Origin: Candidatus Poribacteria bacterium
GTDB lineage: Bacteria > Poribacteria > WGA-4E > WGA-3G
Direction of reading: 5' to 3'
Assembly: GCA_007571305.1 (NCBI GenBank)
Contig: RKRR01000113.1
Coordinates: forward strand, 17,091 to 81,090
DNA: 64,000 bases
The translations under genes and the position numbers were made by a program. The notes beneath the pieces are model-generated. The model was given only the letters and a program-made list of their open reading frames with translations, had not been told where the DNA came from and did not search any database. Below, in pieces: positions 8,341 to 17,853 of the stretch; position 1 is the stretch's first letter, and every line of letters starts with the position of its first letter.

Positions 8341-9087
8341 ATGAATCAGGAGCTGATTGACCAGATTAAAAGAATTGTGGAAAGGGTACTGCAAGAACAA
8401 ACGCAGACTTCCACGCAAATCACACACGAAAAACGACTCCTCGCTATTGTTGGTGCAACACAACTTGAGTTGGAGGAACCAATCCAGCAGCTCCATACTT
8501 GCAGACAAAATGGATGGAAAATTACAATAATTTTGTCCGATCTTGCAACTAAAGTTACAAACCTCGAACCGATTCATACCGCATTTGGTGAAGAGAATGT
8601 TTTGCAGGAGAATGCTCTAAGAAATATAACAACTTTTTTGGAAACTTATCAGCAAATTGTCCTCCCTGTCTTCTCGTATCCGATGGCTGCGAAACTCGCG
8701 TTAAGGTTAGTGGACACCCCGTGTACCTATCTGGTGTTTGAAGCACTCTCTAAGGGGAAAAAAGTTATCGCAGCCTCTGATGCACTTCATCAAGGTGAAG
8801 TTTCCGTAAAAACGGGTCCTAGTTTTAGTCAACTTGAAAACGATTATGTAAACGTTTTGTCTGAATTCGGCGTTCAATTGGTACCAATGACCCAAATCGC
8901 CGAGTCGGTCATAGAGAAAGTGAAGGGTTCGCGTGCTCTTGTGGAGGAAACTTTAATTAGCGCAACGACTATTTCAAACTTGGATGTGGATGTGCGAGAA
9001 TTAGTTTATGCAAACCCAGCAATTATCACGCCACTCGCCCGTGAGCAGGCGAAAAAAAGAGGTATTGAACTGATACCCAAAAACTGA
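8341..9087 (+). CDS. Microcompartment-associated flavoprotein-like protein
   Basis: 248 residues. The N-terminal amphipathic helix (MNQELIDQIKRIVERVLQEQ) looks like an encapsulation peptide and is separated by a Gln/Thr linker from a Rossmann-like domain starting LLAIVGATQLELEEPIQQL. The fold resembles the flavoprotein (PF02441-like) proteins found in several BMC loci. The C-terminal ITPLAREQAKKRGIEL matches a tail shared by several BMC enzymes. The reaction is unknown. It starts 32 bp after pduL with GAGG as ribosome site. Confidence 0.7.
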   Translation: MNQELIDQIKRIVERVLQEQTQTSTQITHEKRLLAIVGATQLELEEPIQQLHTCRQNGWKITIILSDLATKVTNLEPIHTAFGEENVLQENALRNITTFLETYQQIVLPVFSYPMAAKLALRLVDTPCTYLVFEALSKGKKVIAASDALHQGEVSVKTGPSFSQLENDYVNVLSEFGVQLVPMTQIAESVIEKVKGSRALVEETLISATTISNLDVDVRELVYANPAIITPLAREQAKKRGIELIPKN

Positions 9088-9189
9088 GAATTGGTAAAAC
9101 CATTTCGTTTTCCCAATATGGGCCCACTGGTTCTTAAAGAGTGAGTCGTGATTAGGGTGTCTGAACTATTGAACTGCGCTGATTAATCC

Positions 9190-9218
9190 TTGATAATTCT
9201 TGAAGAAAATTGTATCAT
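9190..9218 (+). promoter_or_regulatory. Sigma70-like promoter for the Ser/Arg-rich protein gene
   Basis: TTGATA, a 17-bp spacer and TATCAT, 118 bp before the chosen ATG at 9336. The leader contains a small AGCGCG/CGCGCT hairpin near 9259-9274. Confidence 0.45.
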
Positions 9219-9335
9219 TTCTATGACAATTTGATTAAGAGAGTTACCTTTGATACTAGCGCGTTACCGCGCTCGGTAGGTAGAGGCCGATTGGCAATAC
9301 CAAACGAAGGACACGAACATAGGAGGAGGATTCTC

Positions 9336-10946
9336 ATGAAAACCCGTATTTCTATTTTAAGTGTAGTATGCCTCATCAGTTGTTTTGCAATTACCGGGTT
9401 GTCAACCCCTGCTGCTGCGGATTATGATTACTACGCGGACCGATTGAGTCGAGAGCACCGTGTTGCGAACGATATCGATGAATGGATAGAACGTGGGAAT
9501 GCGACAATAACCGCCAGTCCGCGTTTTGAAGATGGTGTTCGACTCACCGCTTGGGCAAATGCTGCCGAGGACGCAAATAACTACGAATTCGCGATTGCCA
9601 GCGCGGTATATCTCTTTGAAATTTCAACAGGAGCACAGTACATTGAAATTTTGGTGAGGTATCGAGGGGAGCCCCATCACCTGGAGATTGAAGACTACGA
9701 GGAACCGATCGCGGGACGTGTTTGGATTCGTAATACCCAGCGCGAGACGACTCGTCGAGGCTACCACGACGAGAACGCTAAAGAGACACGCTACGGTGAT
9801 ACCTTTGTCCTGCGAGCGAAAAATCGCTCTGAGCTCATTAAGATTCCCGCAGTAGGTCATGTCAAAAACGGATGGCTGGAACTCCATATAGTCGCAGAAG
9901 GTGGCGAACAACTTGACATAGAGCATCTCGAGGTATCTACCTATCGGAGACAACCGAAGGTTAAAGTGATTCAGCGGTATACACCGACTTATCGTTGGCG
10001 TCCGTGGCACCACTACACCTATCTCTATTTTTACGATGGCCCGATCTATTACGCGACAGACCACGACTACTATCTCCGGTGGAGTTATCCGATTTACGAT
10101 CACCACTATCTCTCAATCCGCTCGCATTATGGTGGATACCTTGGACGTTACCGTAGGTATTACTCAGGTGCCTACTATCGCGGCTATTCTCCGTACTATG
10201 GTTATTACCACAATCGCTATCGTGGCACACCGAAGGTTCATCAGCGGCGAACGCGTTTGAATCGGTGGAGCAGTCAGCATGAAACAGCGCGTCGACAATA
10301 TAGCCGTAGTCGATTGGCTGCAAACAGTCGCCAAGTAGAACGTACAACGGTTCGGAGAAACATCCGTACTACGCTTGAAAACCACCGAAACCAGACACCA
10401 GCGACAACGGAACGGATTGCACGCCAGGCAGTTATCTTGGAGAAACAGCGCTCACTTGCTTCCGCATCAGCAATCCAACGAAGTAGTGTAAGACGGAGTA
10501 CGTACGCTGGAAATACGCTTAGCAAACAGAGGCGTGACTTGGGTTCAACAGCACGGAACCCAAGCAATTATAGAAACTCTATAGAGACACGACGGACTAC
10601 GCCACTTTATAGACGCTCAACCTCTTCTGCGAACCGGTCATACTCGTCTGGTACAAGTAATGACTCGCGCTCAAAGTATAGGAGCTCGACATCAAGTTCG
10701 AGTTCGACGCGCTCGCGTTCAAGCGTAAGGCGTTCAACTGAGAGGTCTCGCATCAGTCGTTCGAGTTCGACATCAAGTTCGAGTTCGACGCGCTCGCGCT
10801 CAAGCGTAAGTCGTTCCTCTTCTTCTACAAAGTCTCGGTCGCGCCCGACGACATCAAGTTCGAGCACATCGCGTAGTAGCTCAAGCAGCAGCGATGACGA
10901 TGATAAGCGGAGTAGAACAACGGAGCGGACGAAACGGAGACGTTAG
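9336..10946 (+). CDS. Secreted Tyr-rich, C-terminally Ser/Arg-rich protein, unknown function
   Basis: I chose ATG 9336: AGGAGGAGGA precedes it and it begins a signal peptide (MKTRISILSVVCLISCFAITG, cleavage near AAA/DYDYY). 536 residues. Residues about 30-215 form a beta-rich domain. A Tyr/Arg/His/Gly-rich stretch follows (about 225-310, YYGYYHNRYRG). The last 130 residues are low-complexity Ser/Arg/Thr, very basic, ending SSSSDDDDKRSRTTERTKRRR. The Ser/Arg part holds a near-identical 44-nt DNA repeat. A surface role binding anionic polymer or scaffold is possible, but nothing shows it directly. Confidence 0.75.
   Translation: MKTRISILSVVCLISCFAITGLSTPAAADYDYYADRLSREHRVANDIDEWIERGNATITASPRFEDGVRLTAWANAAEDANNYEFAIASAVYLFEISTGAQYIEILVRYRGEPHHLEIEDYEEPIAGRVWIRNTQRETTRRGYHDENAKETRYGDTFVLRAKNRSELIKIPAVGHVKNGWLELHIVAEGGEQLDIEHLEVSTYRRQPKVKVIQRYTPTYRWRPWHHYTYLYFYDGPIYYATDHDYYLRWSYPIYDHHYLSIRSHYGGYLGRYRRYYSGAYYRGYSPYYGYYHNRYRGTPKVHQRRTRLNRWSSQHETARRQYSRSRLAANSRQVERTTVRRNIRTTLENHRNQTPATTERIARQAVILEKQRSLASASAIQRSSVRRSTYAGNTLSKQRRDLGSTARNPSNYRNSIETRRTTPLYRRSTSSANRSYSSGTSNDSRSKYRSSTSSSSSTRSRSSVRRSTERSRISRSSSTSSSSSTRSRSSVSRSSSSTKSRSRPTTSSSSTSRSSSSSSDDDDKRSRTTERTKRRR
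10686..10810 (+). repeat. Two 44-nt direct repeats, 81 bp apart, within a coding region
   Basis: Copies at 10686-10729 and 10767-10810 differ at one base. The period is 27 codons, so the frame is kept and an SRSSSTSSSSSTRSRSSV-like unit is duplicated. This is an internal duplication likely to vary in copy number. Confidence 0.85.
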
Positions 10947-11011
10947 GACCTCATATTAGGAGTAGCATAGGTTTTGCACGCCTCTTGAGTATGTGAAACC
11001 TTTATATTCAG

Positions 11012-11575
11012 ATGCGATTTCTGCTAATTTTCTCACTATTGTTGTTTAGCCTCCATGCCAGTTTCGCGCAGGAGGCTAAAAACGATGCAGATACCGAGCA
11101 GCAGGCACCTGAAGTAGCCGAAGAGGATAAACTCGTTTCGCCGATTGGGGCTATGGTGCGCTCCGCTGTTTTCCCAGGATGGGGGCAATTTTATAGCCGT
11201 GGTTATATCCGTGGCAGTCTTACTATTCTGGGAATAGGTGGTTCTGTTGTCGGTGCCTTGTTGGCACAGCAATCTTTTGCGGATCGTTACGATGCCTATG
11301 CGACGTACGCAAGTTTATATCCTAATGATGATAAAGGTGTGTCAGAACAGTACGAATATGCGAATCAACGCTATAAACTCAGGACGTTTTTTATCTACAC
11401 TGGTATAGGTATCTGGGTGTATAGCCTTATCGATTCCTATGTTGGTGCAAACTTCTACAATGCCACTGCATTAATTCAGTCTATTGAACAGGATACAAAG
11501 GATATTGAAAAATTAGGGATTGAGGTTGGAGCAACGCCAGCACGTCTTTATTTGCGTATTGTTAAAACCTTTTAA
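11012..11575 (+). CDS. DUF5683-like membrane protein
   Basis: 187 residues. A signal peptide (MRFLLIFSLLLFSLHASFAQ) and an acidic linker are followed by AMVRSAVFPGWGQFYSRGYIRGSL, the hallmark of DUF5683-type proteins. Hydrophobic segments lie at about residues 70-85 and 128-145. Function is unknown; relatives often neighbour envelope genes. A lipoprotein gene follows in 22 bp. Confidence 0.7.
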   Translation: MRFLLIFSLLLFSLHASFAQEAKNDADTEQQAPEVAEEDKLVSPIGAMVRSAVFPGWGQFYSRGYIRGSLTILGIGGSVVGALLAQQSFADRYDAYATYASLYPNDDKGVSEQYEYANQRYKLRTFFIYTGIGIWVYSLIDSYVGANFYNATALIQSIEQDTKDIEKLGIEVGATPARLYLRIVKTF

Positions 11576-11597
11576 AAAAATAAGGAGGGTACTTATT

Positions 11598-12158
11598 ATG
11601 TTCAAGGCTTTTGCCAAAGTCACCGGCGTACTCATCTTACTCATAAGTTTTATGGGGTGTGGGGACGCTGATCAGGTAGGTCAGGTTCCGCCTGAAGAAC
11701 TCCTTCAAATCAATAAAATATTAGATCAGTGGCGGCAAGGTTATGAGACGGAAGATGTTAACTCTTATATTGGTACGTTCTGGGAAGACGGTTTTCTTTA
11801 TGTTTCTGATATGGGAACAGACGGGGATAAAACGGACGATCTGGAATTTGATGACATTCGAGAAGAACGAGACGCTGCCACTAGAGTCTTTGAGAAGTTT
11901 CAAGATATCGAGATAGAACTCTCTGTCCCACCAGAGATTTCTATGAATGAAGATAGCACACAAGCGGAAGTCCGGAATCACTATAGAATCCAACTCTTTA
12001 TATCCGATGGCCATTCGCTTGAGGGTGGATTTAGTGGTGTGTACGCTGAAGGTGACAACCTCTTTATCTTTGAAAAAAGAAACGAGGAATGGCGTATCGT
12101 TGAATGGCATGATGAAGCCTTTAACGAAGAAGAAATTCGTATTGCCAACAATCTATAG
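11598..12158 (+). CDS. Lipoprotein with NTF2/SnoaL-like domain
   Basis: I chose ATG 11598, preceded by AAGGAGGGT; an earlier in-frame start would run into the previous gene. 186 residues. The signal ends in a lipobox (LISFMGC, Cys at about residue 19). The rest fits a small alpha-beta cone fold (NTF2-like): helical ELLQINKILDQWRQGYETEDVNSYI, and C-terminal NEEWRIVEWHDEAF typical of DUF4440/SnoaL-like proteins. The ligand is unknown. Confidence 0.72.
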   Translation: MFKAFAKVTGVLILLISFMGCGDADQVGQVPPEELLQINKILDQWRQGYETEDVNSYIGTFWEDGFLYVSDMGTDGDKTDDLEFDDIREERDAATRVFEKFQDIEIELSVPPEISMNEDSTQAEVRNHYRIQLFISDGHSLEGGFSGVYAEGDNLFIFEKRNEEWRIVEWHDEAFNEEEIRIANNL

Positions 12159-12217
12159 GTTAAAGAAAAGGAGGGGCAATTTCCAGTCCAAGAATTGGAC
12201 CGGAATACCGCACGTTC

Positions 12218-13642
12218 ATGCCGCAACAGGAGGCACATCTCCGTGATTATCTTCAACTTATCCAAAAGCATGATTTTACGCTCTGCCTTAGCGTTCTGTT
12301 GGTATTAGGAACCGCCTTGGTTATTTCACTCCGCTTACCTAAAACGTATGCCGCCTCCACTTTAATGTTACTCGTCCAACCTAATACAACGTCTGCCTTC
12401 TCTTCGCCGAACCTGTTTCAAAGCGTACTCTCTGGTGGGGCTGACCGACGGGAAATGGAGACAATTAGTGCTCGATTTTCCACAGAGTCAATGCTAAAAA
12501 CGGCAATCGAAAATCTTGAAGAGAGTGGCAACGCTGAGGCGGCTTCTTTCCTCCCACCGGTAGGCAAACTCAAACGAATGCTGAAGGCTCAGCTGAACCC
12601 AGATTCTGACTATATTAATCTTTCGCTTGCTTTGACCGAGGCAGAGGGAGGGGAACGCAATGCAGCTCTTCTTGTTAACCAACTCGTCGAGGTCATGAAA
12701 ACACTGAGGCACGGAGATGAAGAAACAAAACTTAAAAGGCGGATGGAGTTCCTCGAAGATAAACGACGAGAAATCCAAACCGAAATAGAGAAAGATTTAG
12801 ACGCACTTCTCTTCTTTGCTCGCCAAAATGGTAGTCCTGAAACTTGGGGCCCGACTCTTACCAATCTGTTTGAACGTTATACCAGTATCCAGGAAAGGCT
12901 CGAAACGACCCAGCAGCAGCTCTATGCGACGCGCGTCCACATTGCCTATCTACAAGAACAATTAAAACGCCTACCAGAGCAGACGAAAATATCAGAAACT
13001 ACATCCTACGATCCGGTTTGGCTTTTTCAACAGGAAAAACTTTTCAACCTCGAATCGCAGCGTACTGCGGATGTGGAAAAGGTAGGCAAAACCGCCTCAG
13101 ACTTAAAGGCTCTCGACGCACAAATTGCTGAAGCCCGCGAAAAAAACGCTCAAATCTCCCCGACAACGTCTACCGTTACTTCTGGCACCTCTGCCCATTA
13201 TACCCATATAAAGAATCAGTTATTGACGTTTGTTCCGAACCTCACACGCTATGAAAACGCTACAGAACGTTTTAAGCAGGAACTTAACACATTGGAAGCT
13301 GAATTGACGCAAACACTGAAACAAATCCCAGAAAACCAGATAATTCTCACGCAAATGGTCGCCAAACTTCAGAAAACGAATGAACTTGCTGAAGAGATTG
13401 CGAAACGGTCCCTTGAGGCTGAAATATTATATGCTGAATCCAAGTTAAATACCGCTCGCAACCAGATAGGTGGTATTGAAATCATTGACCGGGCGGTACC
13501 AAGAAAAATCCCCGTTAGCCCTCAACTGCGACTTGTCCTGGTCATCGCGGGAATTGCCGGTTTGTCCGCAGGTGTTACCACTGTCTTGCTTATAGAATAT
13601 TTCAACGGAAATCCTGAAAATCTAAAAAACTCAGAGTCCTAA
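12218..13642 (+). CDS. Wzz/chain-length-determinant family protein
   Basis: 474 residues. An N-terminal TM (about 20-42) follows a Wzz-like cytoplasmic start (HLRDYLQLIQKHDFTL). A periplasmic part with a long coiled coil spans about 150-400. A C-terminal TM (about 430-455) follows RAVPRKIPVSPQLRL, the Pro-rich motif of Wzz/BexC-type copolymerases. No tyrosine-kinase domain is fused. These proteins control polysaccharide chain length or export, yet no glycosyltransferase genes adjoin. No ribosome site precedes the ATG; an AGGAGG lies just inside the coding region. A hairpin lies at 12181-12205. Confidence 0.8.
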   Translation: MPQQEAHLRDYLQLIQKHDFTLCLSVLLVLGTALVISLRLPKTYAASTLMLLVQPNTTSAFSSPNLFQSVLSGGADRREMETISARFSTESMLKTAIENLEESGNAEAASFLPPVGKLKRMLKAQLNPDSDYINLSLALTEAEGGERNAALLVNQLVEVMKTLRHGDEETKLKRRMEFLEDKRREIQTEIEKDLDALLFFARQNGSPETWGPTLTNLFERYTSIQERLETTQQQLYATRVHIAYLQEQLKRLPEQTKISETTSYDPVWLFQQEKLFNLESQRTADVEKVGKTASDLKALDAQIAEAREKNAQISPTTSTVTSGTSAHYTHIKNQLLTFVPNLTRYENATERFKQELNTLEAELTQTLKQIPENQIILTQMVAKLQKTNELAEEIAKRSLEAEILYAESKLNTARNQIGGIEIIDRAVPRKIPVSPQLRLVLVIAGIAGLSAGVTTVLLIEYFNGNPENLKNSES

Positions 13643-14040
13643 TTTCAAAATTTTATAGCCGGTTTTCAGATTTAGAGGTCTATATTGATGGCATCATGAA
13701 AAAAAAATATCAATTTTTCTTAAAATGTAGTATAATTATAGTACGCTCAATGGGCAGAGTTGCATGATTTGTTTGTTGCCATTGTGAGGACACTAAAAAA
13801 TTCATACGAGGACCTATCAATACTTACTTGGGTCCTAGAACAATATAACTCTATTATCTATTTTCTCTTGTCTTCAGGAGACAGTAGTTGTGAAAATGAT
13901 CCTCATATTAGGGATGTCCCACTCCGCATGACACCTTGCGGGATAATTGCTTGGGGCACAGAAGAGTGATTTGTAGATCGTGACTCATCCTTAAAGATGG
14001 GCGAAAAATCGAAAATAAAATGGTGCTGATATAATTAAAC

Positions 14041-14068
14041 TTGAAAAATATGACGTTTGTGGTATGAT
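14041..14068 (+). promoter_or_regulatory. Promoter candidate P1 for the 14490 gene
   Basis: TTGAAA, a 16-bp spacer and TATGAT, 420 bp upstream of the barrel gene. Confidence 0.4.
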
Positions 14069-14114
14069 TATGCGAAATTACCACTCCACAGCATGCGTTT
14101 TTTCTGTTAAAAAC

Positions 14115-14143
14115 TTGACAGAAATTTGAATCAGTGCTATTTT
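14115..14143 (+). promoter_or_regulatory. Promoter candidate P2 for the 14490 gene
   Basis: Consensus TTGACA (14115-14120), a 17-bp spacer and TATTTT (14138-14143). The predicted leader is about 340 nt and contains two hairpins. Confidence 0.5.
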
Positions 14144-14489
14144 AAATGCTTAAGAACAGTTTTGTGGGCGTTTTATCACCCGTTCACTAAAAATTCCCGC
14201 AAAGCAAACCCTTAATTTGTTGGAGGAAGACTCACTTTTTACAGGCTTTGCATGTATCCACAACTTTGGATGCATGTTTGGCAGTAACATGAAAGAGCAA
14301 AATTGAAGTGATGTTGGTTACATTAACAAGATTTTGGGACTTATCGTTTACAGGTAAAACAGTTTTCATCCATTTTTAAGGTTTTCTGTCGGAAACCGAG
14401 GGAAGGACAGCGAAATATGAAAAATCCATATCGCAGTTCCGTCGCCCCAAACATCCGATTCATTATTTCCAAGGAGGAAAAACAAAGTA

Positions 14490-17400
14490 ATGAACAGGCT
14501 AAAACAATCATTTGATGTTTTACTTGTAGCGACCTGTATCCTGAGTGCTTTTGTGCTATATGGTTGTGGTGCACAGAGCCTTGGTCCACAAGAGCCCCTA
14601 TTGCCAACAATTGAGGGGAGTTCTAAATTTTCAGCACGGTTCCAGTTGGAAGAAGAACCACAGTTCTTCTATGACCTGTTTGGAAAAGAGCTGCTTGAGG
14701 GTAACGAGGTCTATAACTATATTGAGGAGAAAGAGTTTGACCAAGCTGGTACATTGATTGTTGGTCGGACTGGTCAGCTTGATAGCGAAAGATTCTCAGC
14801 GCAGCTGGATAGAACCGTCTTGACAGAAGACAGTTTCCGTGGTAGATACACCGAGTTTGCTATTGGTGATAGCATGCGTTTCAAGCCCTCTACATTGTTC
14901 CCGAACCGCTACATCCTTTACAAAACAGAGTTTGATGGGCTTCGTTGGGATATCTCTTTTGCACAGGAACGACATCTTTTCACGCTTATTAACTCACGTA
15001 TCTCGAACCCCGTTCAGCTAACGGACGCAGCGGCGAACCTTGCACCGACTCTCGGACGTCGAAATGGTTTAAACGAAGATGCTGGAGTGCGGCATCTTGA
15101 AAACGCACGACTCGTCGGTTTCCGAGCTCAAGGGCTTTTGGGCGACATTTTCCGCGTTGGGTTTACTTATGTCAATCTTCACAAAGAACACCCCGAACGC
15201 GTTGAGAACCCAACCATGGGTACTGTGGCGAATACACCGCCAGAAGTGATCTCTGTTGTTTTCCGTGATGATTCGCCTGAAGATAATCACGGTTCCGTCA
15301 CCCTATTCTCTGGCTATGATGAAGGCAAACATAGCGGCAATATTCAAGGTGGTGTCGGTGCAGCCTTCAAGAAAATGACAGCTACAGTCATCACGCAAGA
15401 GTTGGAAGACTTAACACCCGAAGAAATTGAAGACGGTGTTGAACCTAAAGCTCAACCTGCACAAACTCAAAAGATTGATATCTTCTCTACTGATGTCACT
15501 CCGATCGATGTAGGTGGACTTCCCTCTGATATCCGTACCTCCGGGGATTGGGCAATTGTGGACGGCTTCAATAAAATGAAGTACGATCTCGTTTTTGAAG
15601 AACATGACATTGAGCCGCGGACTGTCCAATCAGTTGTTTTTGATATAGTCGTCGCTGGTGATTATAACATTGCTGTTATCGGATTCAGTGATGCTAACAA
15701 AGCTGCTGAAGGTGCTGATCCATTTGTTGAAGAGTGGATTAAAACCGAAGATGGGCATATTGAGATGCCGTATCGCGATGTTATTCAAGCACCCGGTAAC
15801 TATGGACAATCCGATGATTACACCCAAAATCGTGAGAGTCGCTATGATAATCCGGATAGTTGGACAGGTGAAGGCAGACCGCGTAAAATCCGTTATCGTT
15901 ACGGCGCAGCACGTGCGGCACTCCTCTACGGTTTAGACTTAGAAGGTACTATCGGCAACGTTTTCGTTCGTGCCCATTATTCCATTAACGGTAAATATAA
16001 GCAGTATCCGACGATCCCCAAAGATCAGACTGGATTTAGCAGGCTTACGCCGACTATCATAGGCGAGGATGGTGAGGAAGAAACCGGTATCTCTATCTCT
16101 CCGGAAACAGGCTTGCCGTTAGACCGGAATGGTGTCCCTACTTATTCAGAGACTGAGGGTGAACGATTTGAAGCAAGGTTAGGTGGTGACGGAACTGACG
16201 AAAGCGGCGACGGAGAAATGGGTAGAGAAACTGCCTGGTTTGTCCAACTGAAATCCCGCTTTGGAAAATTGTACCTTGAAGGAGTCTACTACCATATTGA
16301 TCCCGGGTACACCACAACCTACCTCAACTTCGGTGCGAATACCGACAGAGACCAACCTTACTCGCTGGAGCGAACTCCCGAATCCCAGGCTGAAAGGGAT
16401 CCTTGGGATGAAGTTAATTACGCCCTCATTGAAGATGATGATGATGATGACGATTGGCCCGATGACATTGACTTCGACGGAGTCCTACCACGTGCTGATG
16501 ACAGAGACCAGAACGGTGTTTTGGATTTCCAAGAAGACTTTCTTATCTTTGATGCCGATCCGCCGGTGTTCACCGACCTCGTCGATCTGAACAACAACGG
16601 CACCATCGATTCTCTTGAGGACGATTTTGAACCACAATATGAGTACGGGGTAGACAGGCAAGGATACCATGTCTTCGCTGAGTATGACCTCCTTGATAAC
16701 CTTTCACTCAAAGTCGGGTGGCTCAACGAAAATGAAGTTTCAAGCCGCCGGAAAAATGATTCCAGATACTTACATGTCACCTATCAACGTGACATTCCTG
16801 ATTTTGGAACTGTCCTTTTCCAAAACCGATTCGTCCGAGTGCGAGACGATATTCCAGATTACACCATTACACTCCGTGTTGGTGAATTGGAGCCTGTCCA
16901 AATTTCCGACGAACTTGATTTCTACAATGCTCGTGTGAATACGACAACGCTTCAGTTCCTCTACACTGCTGTTCCTAATCTCACCCTTGAAGCGAAATTC
17001 CTCGTTGTGCTCCAAAGACAGTTTGAGCAGGATGAGCAAGGCGCGATTTTCTTGGATGTTGAAGGATCAGGAGAAGAAGGCGATCCTCTCAATGCCGATC
17101 AGCGCGTCGACTTTATGGTACCGATTGAGCAGGTCCGAGCCTCCGGTGACAAACGGGAATTCCCATTCTATCCAGATCACGGAATTAACGCTTTGAACCC
17201 TGAGGATCCAGGCTTAATTTATGATGCTGAAAACTGGAAGAAGCGTCGTTATCCGGAACGGGATATTCGCAACCAGCAGACGATTCTCAAAGCTAGATAT
17301 GAGATTCCACTTGGTGACCTCCCCTTCGTCGACAGAATCGGTGAAGATTTGACGCTTACACCGATGGTGAAGTACATTTGGGATCGTGCTTTCGACCGCG

Positions 17401-17810
17401 GTGCTGAGGAAATTGGGGATGCCCTTAATCCACGTCTGTTTGTTCCGACTGATGAGGAACCCATTGAATACTTACGGTTCAACCGTAGAAGCCGTGAAGA
17501 TGTTCTCGGCGTACGGCTTGACTATCAGTTCACGCAGAGAATGAATATTCTCGGTGGTTTCCAGTACAGGAAATTCACTAACCGGGATAATAACTTCAAA
17601 CAATATTTGACGAATTTCCCGGAGGACGAGGATGTCCCAGTCCTTTTCCGACCCGACCTACGAACACGGATATTTGAAGTCCAAGCAATCAACCGTGGTG
17701 AATGGCTTGGGTTTAACATTGTTATCCTCGCTGGTTACCGACGAACCACCATCCTACTCGACCACACGACGAGTAACACGACGTTCGTGCGAGCAATGAT
17801 GGGCTTCTAA
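14490..17810 (+). CDS. Large outer-membrane beta-barrel lipoprotein with EF-hand-like loops
   Basis: 1106 residues with AAGGAGG upstream. The signal ends in a lipobox-like LYGCG (Cys about 26). The rest is rich in alternating beta strands and ends TTFVRAMMGF, an aromatic terminal strand expected of a barrel. Near residues 645-715 an acidic run (DDDDDDDW) is followed by two 12-residue EF-hand-type loops, DRDQNGVLDFQE and DLNNNGTIDSLE, probably binding calcium. There is no TonB box or plug domain that I can recognise. ExbB/ExbD genes follow directly, suggesting an energised envelope system. A hairpin closes the gene. Confidence 0.75.
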   Translation: MNRLKQSFDVLLVATCILSAFVLYGCGAQSLGPQEPLLPTIEGSSKFSARFQLEEEPQFFYDLFGKELLEGNEVYNYIEEKEFDQAGTLIVGRTGQLDSERFSAQLDRTVLTEDSFRGRYTEFAIGDSMRFKPSTLFPNRYILYKTEFDGLRWDISFAQERHLFTLINSRISNPVQLTDAAANLAPTLGRRNGLNEDAGVRHLENARLVGFRAQGLLGDIFRVGFTYVNLHKEHPERVENPTMGTVANTPPEVISVVFRDDSPEDNHGSVTLFSGYDEGKHSGNIQGGVGAAFKKMTATVITQELEDLTPEEIEDGVEPKAQPAQTQKIDIFSTDVTPIDVGGLPSDIRTSGDWAIVDGFNKMKYDLVFEEHDIEPRTVQSVVFDIVVAGDYNIAVIGFSDANKAAEGADPFVEEWIKTEDGHIEMPYRDVIQAPGNYGQSDDYTQNRESRYDNPDSWTGEGRPRKIRYRYGAARAALLYGLDLEGTIGNVFVRAHYSINGKYKQYPTIPKDQTGFSRLTPTIIGEDGEEETGISISPETGLPLDRNGVPTYSETEGERFEARLGGDGTDESGDGEMGRETAWFVQLKSRFGKLYLEGVYYHIDPGYTTTYLNFGANTDRDQPYSLERTPESQAERDPWDEVNYALIEDDDDDDDWPDDIDFDGVLPRADDRDQNGVLDFQEDFLIFDADPPVFTDLVDLNNNGTIDSLEDDFEPQYEYGVDRQGYHVFAEYDLLDNLSLKVGWLNENEVSSRRKNDSRYLHVTYQRDIPDFGTVLFQNRFVRVRDDIPDYTITLRVGELEPVQISDELDFYNARVNTTTLQFLYTAVPNLTLEAKFLVVLQRQFEQDEQGAIFLDVEGSGEEGDPLNADQRVDFMVPIEQVRASGDKREFPFYPDHGINALNPEDPGLIYDAENWKKRRYPERDIRNQQTILKARYEIPLGDLPFVDRIGEDLTLTPMVKYIWDRAFDRGAEEIGDALNPRLFVPTDEEPIEYLRFNRRSREDVLGVRLDYQFTQRMNILGGFQYRKFTNRDNNFKQYLTNFPEDEDVPVLFRPDLRTRIFEVQAINRGEWLGFNIVILAGYRRTTILLDHTTSNTTFVRAMMGF

Positions 17811-17821
17811 GTGATATTTGG

Positions 17822-17853
17822 ATCGCTGGACACGACTCCTCGTGTCCAGCGAT
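17822..17853 (+). terminator. Strong 14-bp hairpin after the barrel gene
   Basis: ATCGCTGGACACGA pairs perfectly with TCGTGTCCAGCGAT around a CTCC loop, 11 bp after the stop. Only a short T-run follows (TTTCG), so it may act partly as an RNA stability element and allow some readthrough to exbB. Confidence 0.65.

Larger units (their letters stand above)
13643..14489. other. Long AT-rich intergenic region (847 bp)
   Basis: No supported gene. It holds two promoter candidates facing the large barrel gene (listed separately), a TATAAT at 13731-13736 without a good -35, and a hairpin at about 14246-14275 (GCATGTATCC pairing with GGATGCATG). A second hairpin near 14381-14398 (GGTTT/AAACC) lies before the ribosome site AAGGAGGAAAAA. 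A 69-codon plus-strand reading frame at 13760-13969 has no recognisable features. Confidence 0.6.

Noticed and set aside
9624..10106. Long minus-strand frame inside the Ser/Arg-rich protein gene
   Set aside because: It is a shadow of the biased codon use of the sense gene; no ribosome site or domain.
13760..13969. 69-codon reading frame in the long gap before the large barrel gene
   Set aside because: No ribosome site, signal or domain; surrounded by promoter-like and hairpin sequence.
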